Positions 1-5,760 of a DNA stretch of 7,628 nucleotides are shown piece by piece. The translations under genes and the position numbers were made by a program. Position 1 is the stretch's first letter, and each line of letters starts with the position of its first letter. The DNA comes from Chloroflexota bacterium (GTDB taxonomy: Bacteria > Chloroflexota > Dehalococcoidia > GIF9 > UBA5629), in the NCBI GenBank assembly GCA_026389655.1, contig JAPLHL010000117.1, positions 1-7,628 of the forward strand, read 5' to 3'. Below the pieces are notes generated by a model. That model did no database searches. It was not told the origin of the DNA and saw only the letters and a list, made by a program, of their open reading frames with translations.

Positions 1-144
1 CTTATGATCCGGCTTGGGTTGCTATTAGGCAATCCGGGGACTGTAGTTCTGCCCGGTCATATCTATATGTCGGGTGTAGTCACTGAGAAAGATATACAAA
101 AAAGCCTGGCGGCTTTTGAGATTGCCTTTAAATTATTTAAATAG
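1..144 (+). CDS. class III aminotransferase, C-terminal fragment (GSA-aminomutase-like)
   Basis: Frame 1 is open from the window edge to a TAG at 142-144 and gives the last 47 residues of a protein whose start lies outside the window. The tail contains GHIYMSGVVTEKDIQKSLAAF. This fits the C-terminal pattern of PLP-dependent class III aminotransferases related to glutamate-1-semialdehyde aminomutase, in which a short strand with a Ser and a hydrophobic patch is followed by T-E-x-D-I and an amphipathic helix (…LAAFEIAFKLF). The PLP lysine and cofactor-binding motifs are outside the window, so substrate and exact subfamily cannot be judged. The next gene starts 55 bases downstream on the same strand, so co-transcription is likely. 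By context it more probably supplies a keto acid to the reductase and BKACE genes than acts as HemL, although HemL cannot be excluded from this fragment. Confidence 0.62.
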   Translation, partial: LMIRLGLLLGNPGTVVLPGHIYMSGVVTEKDIQKSLAAFEIAFKLFK

Positions 145-182
145 AATTATTCTCCAGACTAAGAGAAAAATGGTTCTCTGAG

Positions 183-188
183 AGGAGG
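183..188 (+). promoter_or_regulatory. strong Shine-Dalgarno for the reductase gene
   Basis: A perfect AGGAGG lies 11 bases before the ATG at 200. It supports that start over any internal ATG and shows that this genome uses canonical anti-SD sites. Confidence 0.8.
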
Positions 189-199
189 CAACTGAATAT

Positions 200-1234
200 A
201 TGCCATACAAGAACATTGTAGTAGTAGGTGGTGGGGCAATTGGAGGGATAACTGCAGGGCTGTTGACACGAAAAGGGGAGCATGTTATTGTCCTAGATGC
301 CGACCGGGAACATGTCGACAGGATGAATAAGGGGTTGGAAGTCACCGGTTTCCAGGAATTCAATGTGCCGGTAAAAGCAATGCTTCCTTCTGAGTTTTCC
401 GGCGATAGCTATCGTGGATGGGCTGATATTGTGCTTATAGCTGTGAAAGGTCTGCATACTGAAAAAGCGCTTACTTCCATATTGACCTCCGTGTCCAAAG
501 CATCTCCGGTTGTATCCATGCAAAACGGCATAAATGAAGAGACAATCGCCAGGCTCGTCGGCGCCGAGAGGACTATCGGTTGCAGCATCACCTGGGGTGG
601 AACAAATAAAGGCCCCGGGGAGCTTATACAGACTACTGAGGGGGGCTTTATCATAGGTCAATGGCCGACCGGGAAAAGCAAAATCGTAGATGAGACTGCG
701 GCGCTGCTATCCAAGGCTTTTTCCACGGAGGTCTCAGATAACATAATTGGTGACAGGTGGACCAAGCTGCTGATCACCGCATCGTTGACAGGCGTCGGGA
801 CTACGGCGGGTCTCACCTATGGCGGAGTCATCGCCAATGAGACTGCGCTTAAAGTGGCTTTGACTGTCATTACTGAAACATACGATGTCGGCAAAGCTGC
901 GGGCGTTGAGTTCGCGCAGTTGATGGGAGTAGCGCCTTCAATCGTGCTGGTGCGAAATAAGGCCGATTTTGTGAATGCTGCCAAGCTCATGGAATTCGCT
1001 TTCTCTAAACACGGCGCCACAAAACCTTCTATGTGGCAGGATATCGAGAAAGGCCGCAAGACCGAAGTGGATTTTGTTAACGGGTATGTCATGAGGAAGG
1101 GCAAAGAAGTCGGCGTGAAAACGCCTGCCAATGAGCTGGTGACAAAGGTCATCAAGCAAATCGAGGAAGGAAAGAAATCACCAGGTCCGGAAAACCTGAA
1201 AGAATTTGACCGCATTATTGAGTATTTGAAATAG
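200..1234 (+). CDS. ketopantoate reductase (PanE/ApbA) family dehydrogenase, probably not acting on ketopantoate
   Basis: This 344-residue protein is an NAD(P)H-dependent oxidoreductase of the 2-dehydropantoate 2-reductase family, expected to be cytosolic. The N-terminal Rossmann fold has the glycine-rich loop GGGAIGG at residues 10-16 and an acidic residue at the end of strand 2 (VLDAD, 31-35). AVKGLHT (81-87) and SMQNG (106-110) are the usual family motifs. The C-terminal helical domain has DRWTKL with the likely catalytic Lys189, then S277 and KTEVDFVNGY with E289. Aligning by eye to the E. coli PanE residues (N98, K176, N180, N184, S244, E256; from memory) gives N109, K189, T193, T197, S277 and E289. 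Both substrate-binding Asn residues therefore appear to be Thr. It sits between an aminotransferase and a BKACE gene rather than with panB or panC, which suggests a catabolic hydroxy/keto acid dehydrogenase. The family call is firm; the substrate is unknown. Confidence 0.88.
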   Translation: MPYKNIVVVGGGAIGGITAGLLTRKGEHVIVLDADREHVDRMNKGLEVTGFQEFNVPVKAMLPSEFSGDSYRGWADIVLIAVKGLHTEKALTSILTSVSKASPVVSMQNGINEETIARLVGAERTIGCSITWGGTNKGPGELIQTTEGGFIIGQWPTGKSKIVDETAALLSKAFSTEVSDNIIGDRWTKLLITASLTGVGTTAGLTYGGVIANETALKVALTVITETYDVGKAAGVEFAQLMGVAPSIVLVRNKADFVNAAKLMEFAFSKHGATKPSMWQDIEKGRKTEVDFVNGYVMRKGKEVGVKTPANELVTKVIKQIEEGKKSPGPENLKEFDRIIEYLK

Positions 1235-1248
1235 TAAAACAATTGAAA

Positions 1249-1253
1249 GGAGG
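1249..1253 (+). promoter_or_regulatory. Shine-Dalgarno for the BKACE gene
   Basis: GGAGG within AAAGGAGGG lies 11 bases before the ATG at 1265. It fixes that start and falls in a 30-base gap after the reductase stop, which is consistent with one transcript. Confidence 0.75.
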
Positions 1254-1264
1254 GCCTATATTCA

Positions 1265-2188
1265 ATGGCAAAAAAACTGATCATCCAGGTAGCACCATTC
1301 GGTTCCAACACTTTACATGAAAAAACGCCCAATCTTCCCAACCTGGGCAAAAGGACCCCATACCTGCCGATAACACCTGAAGAGGTCGCTGAAGAAGCAT
1401 TACGCTCATATAATGCAGGGGCTTCACTCTGTCATATCCATGCCAGGGACAAGAAGAGTATGCTGGCAACACCGGATATCAAAGTCTGGGGCGAAGTGGT
1501 AGCCCGCATCCGTGAGAAATGCCCGATCATAATCGAAGCCGGCGGCGGCATAGGCGCATGGGTTAATCTTGAAACCTTTCAAATAATCAATGCTTCAGAA
1601 GACCAGATGCTGAATCTACTCAATATCAAACCCGAGCCCGACATGCTTACAGTAAATATGGGCACATTTGACATGTCTATCGGCAAATATGGATTTGCCA
1701 CATTCCGAAACAGCCCCCCCTTCCAGAGGCAGGTTATCAAAGGGATCAAGGAGAAGGGCTGGGGTATGGAGCTTGAAATCTGGGATATCAGCCACCTTTA
1801 CAATACCATGGCGCTCTGCGAGGAGGGCCTGTTCGACAAGAACGATACCTTCCATATCGATTACCCGCTGGGAGTCTCGGGAGGTCAACCGGCCACTGCA
1901 AAGCAGTTAATGTATATCTCTGAGGAAGGCAAGAAGATGTTCCCCAATGCCAAGTGGCAGGCGCTGGGTATCGGCAAGGATGAGTTCCCCATGATTACCA
2001 TGGCGATGCTACTGGGAGCTGACAGCGTCCGCGTGGGGCTGGAGGATAATATCTATATCTCACATGGCGAACTGGCAAAATCAAACGCCGAGCTTGTTGA
2101 AAAAGCTGTTAGAATAGCGCGTGAGTTGGACTTTGAAATTGCGACCGTTGAGGAAGCAAGAGAGGCATTGCACCTTAAGAAGAAGTGA
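1265..2188 (+). CDS. beta-keto acid cleavage enzyme (BKACE, DUF849; Kce-like)
   Basis: This 307-residue TIM-barrel protein belongs to the family of 3-keto-5-aminohexanoate cleavage enzyme. Family members use a metal (Zn) to condense a beta-keto acid with acetyl-CoA and split it into acetoacetate and a new acyl-CoA. Visible hallmarks are CHIHARD (56-62), whose H57 and H59 match the metal-binding His pair; ITPEEVAEEA (36-45); IIIEAGGG (88-95); a MELEIWD strand (168-174); and GADSVRVGLEDN (251-262). In the last motif R256, E260 and D261 have the same spacing as the catalytic Arg226, the ligand Glu230 and Asp231 of Kce (from memory). E19 probably matches the N-terminal active-site Glu. The usual short N-terminal loop is replaced by a longer one with TPNLP and TPYLP repeated (21-35). 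The family tolerates many substrates (3-keto-5-aminohexanoate, dehydrocarnitine, beta-ketoadipate and others), so the true substrate is open. The adjacent reductase, aminotransferase and transporter point to an amino or hydroxy acid catabolic route. Confidence 0.9.
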   Translation: MAKKLIIQVAPFGSNTLHEKTPNLPNLGKRTPYLPITPEEVAEEALRSYNAGASLCHIHARDKKSMLATPDIKVWGEVVARIREKCPIIIEAGGGIGAWVNLETFQIINASEDQMLNLLNIKPEPDMLTVNMGTFDMSIGKYGFATFRNSPPFQRQVIKGIKEKGWGMELEIWDISHLYNTMALCEEGLFDKNDTFHIDYPLGVSGGQPATAKQLMYISEEGKKMFPNAKWQALGIGKDEFPMITMAMLLGADSVRVGLEDNIYISHGELAKSNAELVEKAVRIARELDFEIATVEEAREALHLKKK

Positions 2189-2217
2189 TTGACTTCTGAA
2201 GGCACTGGTATTAATAA
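2189..2217 (+). promoter_or_regulatory. possible sigma70-type promoter for the transporter gene
   Basis: TTGACT (2189-2194, 5/6 match to the -35 consensus) starts immediately after the BKACE stop codon. It is followed after 17 bases by TAATAA (2212-2217, only 3/6 to the -10 consensus). If real, it would give a leader of about 125 bases containing the hairpin at 2246-2282. The weak -10 makes this tentative; the transporter may simply be read through from upstream. Confidence 0.25.
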
Positions 2218-2245
2218 AGGGCGGCCTTGATTCGGATAAAGTTCT

Positions 2246-2282
2246 TGAGCAAGCGACCTTCTCGCAAAAGGCCACTTGCTCA
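2246..2282 (+). repeat. long inverted repeat (hairpin) in the leader of the transporter gene
   Basis: TGAGCAAG (2246-2253) pairs perfectly with CTTGCTCA (2275-2282). Inside it, CCTT (2257-2260) pairs with AAGG (2268-2271) around a 7-base loop. Between the two helices cga faces cca, with one G-C pair and two A·C mismatches, so 13 of 15 positions pair. It lies about 65 bases before the ATG at 2348. No run of T follows, so it is not a classic rho-independent terminator. It could be an mRNA stability or attenuation element, or a dyad operator. Confidence 0.6.
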
Positions 2283-2347
2283 TACAAATTTTGTGGAAGT
2301 CGGTTGGTTGATACGGCAAATTGAATCTTTTAAATGAGGAAAATTGC

Positions 2348-3643
2348 ATGGTAGATACATCAAAAGCACAATACCAGCTTTCAACCGGGGCGCGTAATTA
2401 TATCTTTATTCTCCTTTTCCTTCTCTATTTCTTCGATTATACAGATAGAATGGTAGTATCTTCATTGCTTCCTTTTATCCAGAAGGATTGGGGTATAAAT
2501 GATCAAGAGGGGGCCCTGCTCCTGTCGGCAGTCTCCTGGGCTATACTGGTTTTCACGTTTCCTATATCGATTCTGGTCGATAGATGGAGCCGCAGAAAAA
2601 CGGTCGGATTGATGGCTATTTTTTGGAGCCTTGCTACGGCTGCCTGTGCATTAATGCCTAATTTCAAGGCACTATTCTCTACCAGGGCTTTAATTGGAGT
2701 TGGCGAAGCCGGATACGCTCCGGGTGGTACTGCCATTTTATCGGGCCTGTATCCCGAGGATAAACGTGCCCGCATGATGGGAATATGGAATGCATCTATT
2801 CCACTTGGCAGCGCACTTGGGATTGCTCTGGGTGGAGTGATTGCAACATATCTGGGCTGGCGGCACGCCTTCGGCCTTGTAGCCATTCCCGGCTTCATCG
2901 TGGCCATTCTTTTCTTCTTTATTAAAGATTACAAAACAGTGGAACTTAAAAGTAGTACTGCTGGCGCAGTAAATGATTCCGGCAAATCGAGGATGAGTGT
3001 TGCGGAGATTGCCGGCAAGATCGCGAGGACGCCAACCCTGTATTTTACTTATTTTGGTTTTGCCATGATGGTTTTCGTTACCGCATCTATGATGATGTTC
3101 CTACCGACCTTCTTTGCAAGGGTCTCAGGAGTTGCCCCAGCTCAAGCGGGATTGATGGCAAGCGCAGTGATGGTACTGGCTGTAATTGGAGCCCCGTTGG
3201 GCGGCTACCTCGCAGACCTCTGGTTGAAGAAAAGGAAAAATGCCAGGCTGCTATTCTGCTCTATTTCAGCAATTGTATCTGCTGTGCTTCTTTTTATATC
3301 CATGTATCTTACCAGCGGCACAGCACAGTATATAGTCCTGCTGCTGCTCGGGATCTCAATAACGTCCTTCATTCCCGGCGTATCGGCGGCTATGCAGGAT
3401 ATAGTGCACCCAGGACTGCGTGCGATTACATTCGCTATAGCCATAATCATCCAGCACCTGCTGGGTACTGCATTGGGCCCCATTGTGACAGGAACAATTT
3501 CGGATGCCTACGGAATCCAGGCGGCTTTCATGATACTTCCAGCATTCTTATTTGCCGCAGCGGTGATCTTCTTCATCGGCTCTTTCTTCTTCAACAAAGA
3601 CTATGACCGCGTCGAGAGAGTCGAACTGGTAATGGAAAAATAA
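2348..3643 (+). CDS. MFS transporter, Spinster-like (Spns) family
   Basis: This 431-residue integral membrane protein has about twelve hydrophobic segments, with a polar central loop at roughly 194-230. TM1 carries FFDYTDRM, with D33 and R34. The cytoplasmic motif A after TM2 is DRWSRRKT (78-85). TM4 carries STRALIGVGEAGYAPGG with R113 and E120. This D-R / R…E arrangement, with seven residues between R and E, is the signature of Spinster-type MFS carriers, where the residues couple protons to substrate. HPGLRAITFAI (354-364) and a TM11 stretch HLLGTALGP (370-378) also fit. I chose the ATG at 2348 because GAGGA (2336-2340) precedes it by 7 bases. A TTG at 2321 is in frame but has no SD and would add nine polar residues. 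Likely job: proton-coupled import of the acid processed by the upstream enzymes. Substrate and direction are inferred from position only. Confidence 0.86.
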   Translation: MVDTSKAQYQLSTGARNYIFILLFLLYFFDYTDRMVVSSLLPFIQKDWGINDQEGALLLSAVSWAILVFTFPISILVDRWSRRKTVGLMAIFWSLATAACALMPNFKALFSTRALIGVGEAGYAPGGTAILSGLYPEDKRARMMGIWNASIPLGSALGIALGGVIATYLGWRHAFGLVAIPGFIVAILFFFIKDYKTVELKSSTAGAVNDSGKSRMSVAEIAGKIARTPTLYFTYFGFAMMVFVTASMMMFLPTFFARVSGVAPAQAGLMASAVMVLAVIGAPLGGYLADLWLKKRKNARLLFCSISAIVSAVLLFISMYLTSGTAQYIVLLLLGISITSFIPGVSAAMQDIVHPGLRAITFAIAIIIQHLLGTALGPIVTGTISDAYGIQAAFMILPAFLFAAAVIFFIGSFFFNKDYDRVERVELVMEK

Positions 3644-3653
3644 TCAATATTGC

Positions 3654-3714
3654 CTGATGGCCCGCTTTTGCGCAGCAGTTTACAGAATTAGAATTAGCTA
3701 GAGCGGGCCGTCAG
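3654..3714 (+). repeat. 13-bp inverted repeat downstream of the transporter, possible terminator
   Basis: CTGATGGCCCGCT (3654-3666) pairs with AGCGGGCCGTCAG (3702-3714) over 13 positions with one G·T, leaving a 35-base loop. It begins 10 bases after the transporter stop and probably marks the 3' end of the upstream transcription unit. The loop is long and no T-run follows, so termination by this stem alone is uncertain. It could instead protect the 3' end of the mRNA. Confidence 0.5.
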
Positions 3715-3731
3715 AGATATCTATCATTACA

Positions 3732-3780
3732 CGAAGCCTTCCTGCAATTACTAGCTCCTTTTATACATATCAGGGCTTCG
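3732..3780 (+). repeat. 7-bp inverted repeat with a 35-base loop in the intergenic region
   Basis: CGAAGCC (3732-3738) pairs with GGCTTCG (3774-3780). The stem can extend by a T·G and a T-A pair. The intervening 35 bases are AT-rich with no clear inner stem. It lies 18 bases after the previous repeat and has the same loop length. No function is recognised. Confidence 0.35.
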
Positions 3781-3838
3781 ATCGCCTACTCTAAAAGCTT
3801 TCTCCATTAATTCATATCTCATATTGCAAGCCATATAA

Positions 3839-3890
3839 CCATAATTTATAAGAAATTGGAGAATTCTATAGATTTATATATAATTTATGG
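3839..3890 (+). promoter_or_regulatory. inverted repeat flanking the heme-operon promoter, candidate operator
   Basis: CCATAATTTATA (3839-3850) and TATAATTTATGG (3879-3890) are reverse complements at 11 of 12 positions, with centres 40 bases apart (about four helical turns). The right copy covers the perfect TATAAT and the left copy lies just upstream of the -35 region. This geometry suits a dimeric or looping repressor or activator, and the HTH protein encoded next is the obvious candidate. The region is AT-rich, so chance similarity is a real risk. Confidence 0.4.
3856..3884 (+). promoter_or_regulatory. probable sigma70-type promoter of the regulator-ahb operon
   Basis: A perfect TATAAT at 3879-3884 lies 17 bases after TTGGAG (3856-3861), which matches TTGACA at only three positions including the TTG. 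Transcription would start near 3891. That is downstream of the ATG at 3887, so the start at 3917 would be the one used. A weak -35 next to a perfect -10 is what one expects of a regulated promoter. Confidence 0.5.
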
Positions 3891-3916
3891 CGATTCATTA
3901 TATACAGGTTATATAT

Positions 3917-4582
3917 ATGAAAGATAAGAACACGAGCCAGGGTCAGGAAGAAATAGTCAGCATCAGTGAAGCCAGCCATCTACTGGGCGTTAATGAAGCG
4001 ACTTTGCGGCAGTGGACGGACGAGGGCAAATTAAAGGCTTTCATCACTCCGGGGGGACACAGGCGCTATTCCAGGACCGACTTGAAAAAATTCACAAGGT
4101 CAAGCCGGAAGATATTGGGTATCAAGGACCTGGCTGTGGAGATAGAAGACACCACTAAATTGCATCGTGAGATTGCCAGAAAGTTTCTTGCAGATAATCC
4201 TAACTTCCGCCAGCCCAACCCTGTCTTTTACAAACACCTGGCGGATATGGGGCGGCGCCTGTTGGATCTGGTCGTGAAATATGTGGGGGAGCCTTCTACC
4301 AGGCAGGAAACGATTTCAGCGGCGAGGGAAATAGGGACAGGTTTCGGAAGCACTCTGGCTGAGATGGGAGTACCTTTGACAGATTCTGTGGCTGCATTTC
4401 TTTCGCATCGCGATCCTTTTATGAAAGCGGCTATTCATATTATCAGCAAGCGTGAACCCGTCAGAGGCAGCATTATGGAAGCAATACCTCTGGCCAATCA
4501 ATTTATCGATGAGGCACTTGTTTGTATGATAGCTGCTCACCAGCAGTATACAAGTAAAACCGCAGGGGACCGGAAATCATGA
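3917..4582 (+). CDS. MerR/excisionase-type HTH regulator with an all-helical C-terminal domain (RsbRD-like)
   Basis: This 221-residue predicted DNA-binding protein, read from the ATG at 3917, has an N-terminal winged HTH at about residues 15-59. SISEASHLLGVNEATLRQW leads into TPGGHRRYSRTDLKKF, the typical MerR/HTH_17 pattern in which the GGHRRY wing contacts DNA. Residues 80-211 are predicted helical. They contain MGRRLLDLVVKY, AAREIGTGFGSTLAEMGVPL and TDSVAAFLSHRDPFMKAA, which resemble the RsbRD N-terminal (non-heme globin-fold) or four-helix sensory domains in front of some kinases and anti-anti-sigma factors. His residues 164 and 174 and C203 could be ligands, but nothing proves it. An in-frame ATG at 3887 would add the odd leader MAIHYIQVIY and lies upstream of the predicted transcript start. 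The 3917 start has AGG (3906-3908) with 8-base spacing. The TGA overlaps the ahbC ATG (ATGA), so a role in controlling heme synthesis is a reasonable inference. Confidence 0.78.
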   Translation: MKDKNTSQGQEEIVSISEASHLLGVNEATLRQWTDEGKLKAFITPGGHRRYSRTDLKKFTRSSRKILGIKDLAVEIEDTTKLHREIARKFLADNPNFRQPNPVFYKHLADMGRRLLDLVVKYVGEPSTRQETISAAREIGTGFGSTLAEMGVPLTDSVAAFLSHRDPFMKAAIHIISKREPVRGSIMEAIPLANQFIDEALVCMIAAHQQYTSKTAGDRKS

Positions 4583-5760
4583 TATCCATTTCCCGCCTTC
4601 TGTGTGATACGGTTAGTCCGGGGGACAATTTACGCTACCGACATACTTCGCCTGAAATGTTGGTTACTCATACCACTCATCCGGATGTCCCGAGGCCGGT
4701 GGTGGTCTGGAATTGTACCAGGCAGTGCAACCTGTCATGTATTCATTGCTATGCAAGCGCAGGCAGTACTGTAGCGCCCGAAGAAATGGATACAACGCAA
4801 GGGATGAGGCTGATAGGGGACCTATCCAACTTCGGAGTTCCTGTAATATTGTTCTCCGGCGGTGAGCCACTACTCAGAAAAGACCTGTTTGATCTGGCAA
4901 GATATGCGGTGGAACAGAAAATAAGGGTGGCGCTTTCTACAAACGGTACGCTAATAACCGGGGAGATAGCAGACACTCTACGGGACATTGGTTTTGCAGA
5001 GGTCGGAATTAGCCTTGACGGCATTGGTGAAGGCAACGACAGGATCCGCGGAAAAGCAGGCGCCTTTAAGGAAGCTCTTCAGGGAATAAGGAACTGCGTG
5101 ACACGCGGAATAAGGGTCTCGTTGCGTTTAACTATCACCGGTTATAATCATGAAGAAATTCCGGCTATTTTCCGATTGGTGGAAGAGGAAGGCATAAACA
5201 GGGTATGTTTCTATCATCTGGCCTATTCGGGAAGGGGAAAAAGCCTTCGTGAAGTTGATGTAACACATGCCCAGGCACGCCGTGCGGTTGACACAATCTG
5301 CGAGCGCACCCGGGATTTGCATAAGCGCGGCTTGCCTAAAGAGATTCTGACCGTGGGTAATCATGCGGACGGCGTATATCTATATTTGAAGATGTATAAG
5401 GAGGACCGCCAAAGAGCGCAAACAATACTTGATTTGCTAAAAACGAACGGCGGTAATAACTCCGGTATCAGGATAGGAGCAATCGATGAGTTGGGTAATG
5501 TCCACCCCGACCAGTTCTGGCAGCACTACTCTCTAGGTAATGTTAACAGCAGGAAATTCGGAGATATTTGGGCGGATACTTCCGAGCCGCTTTTACGGAA
5601 GCTGCGTGACCGCAAGGGATTACTGAAGGGACGATGCGGCTCATGTAAATATCTAAGTCTCTGCAACGGCAATCTTCGCGTAAGGGCTGAAGCTGTATAT
5701 GACGATCTATGGGCTGAAGATCCGGCGTGTTATCTAACAGACGAGGAGATCGGGTCTTAG
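4579..5760 (+). CDS. ahbC: 12,18-didecarboxysiroheme deacetylase AhbC (radical SAM, SPASM-type)
   Basis: This 393-residue radical SAM enzyme of the alternative heme pathway removes the two acetate side chains of 12,18-didecarboxysiroheme to give Fe-coproporphyrin III. The N-terminus MISISRLLCDT and the block VVVWNCTRQCNLSCIHCYAS (41-60) are typical of the AhbC/NirJ group. C50, C54 and C57 form the CxxxCxxC site for the SAM cluster. GGEP (94-97), STNGTLIT (120-127) and ISLDG (144-148) are core SAM-domain motifs. VCFYHLAYSGRG (209-220), a GNNSG segment (292-296) and VHPDQFWQHYSLGNV (308-322) are distinctive of AhbC. The C-terminus has C353, C356, C362 and C384, suited to an auxiliary Fe-S cluster. 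A Cys I expect in the GxGC segment appears as A301. An AGGGGA site (4564-4569) lies 9 bases before the start, and the ATG overlaps the regulator's stop, so translation is coupled. NirJ (heme d1) is the alternative, but the adjacent ahbD favours heme. Confidence 0.88.
   Translation: MISISRLLCDTVSPGDNLRYRHTSPEMLVTHTTHPDVPRPVVVWNCTRQCNLSCIHCYASAGSTVAPEEMDTTQGMRLIGDLSNFGVPVILFSGGEPLLRKDLFDLARYAVEQKIRVALSTNGTLITGEIADTLRDIGFAEVGISLDGIGEGNDRIRGKAGAFKEALQGIRNCVTRGIRVSLRLTITGYNHEEIPAIFRLVEEEGINRVCFYHLAYSGRGKSLREVDVTHAQARRAVDTICERTRDLHKRGLPKEILTVGNHADGVYLYLKMYKEDRQRAQTILDLLKTNGGNNSGIRIGAIDELGNVHPDQFWQHYSLGNVNSRKFGDIWADTSEPLLRKLRDRKGLLKGRCGSCKYLSLCNGNLRVRAEAVYDDLWAEDPACYLTDEEIGS

Noticed and set aside
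1..144. Assigning the upstream fragment as hemL because heme genes lie nearby
   Set aside because: It belongs to the preceding gene cluster, about 4.4 kb away from the heme operon. The fragment lacks diagnostic residues, so only the superfamily is claimed.
162..179. AGAGAA/TTCTCT 6-bp hairpin just before the reductase ribosome site
   Set aside because: It is short, purine-rich and easily due to chance. No terminator or riboswitch pattern accompanies it.
817..1350. 177-codon open frame on the - strand
   Set aside because: It lies antisense across the reductase and the start of the BKACE gene, both of which have clear motifs and ribosome sites. Its translation has no recognisable domain.
2321..2347. 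TTG start nine codons upstream for the transporter
   Set aside because: No Shine-Dalgarno precedes the TTG, whereas the ATG at 2348 has GAGGA at the right distance.
2503..2907. 134-codon open frame on the - strand inside the transporter gene
   Set aside because: The + strand frame encodes unmistakable MFS motifs over this stretch. The antisense product looks like a shadow.
3715..3722. AGATATCT perfect 8-base palindrome
   Set aside because: Eight-base palindromes are expected by chance, and nothing ties this one to a function.
3887..3916. ATG at 3887 as the start of the regulator
   Set aside because: It overlaps the -10 region and would lie upstream of the predicted transcript start. The nearest SD-like GGAG is about 25 bases away, and the added residues are atypical. 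It remains possible if another promoter is used.
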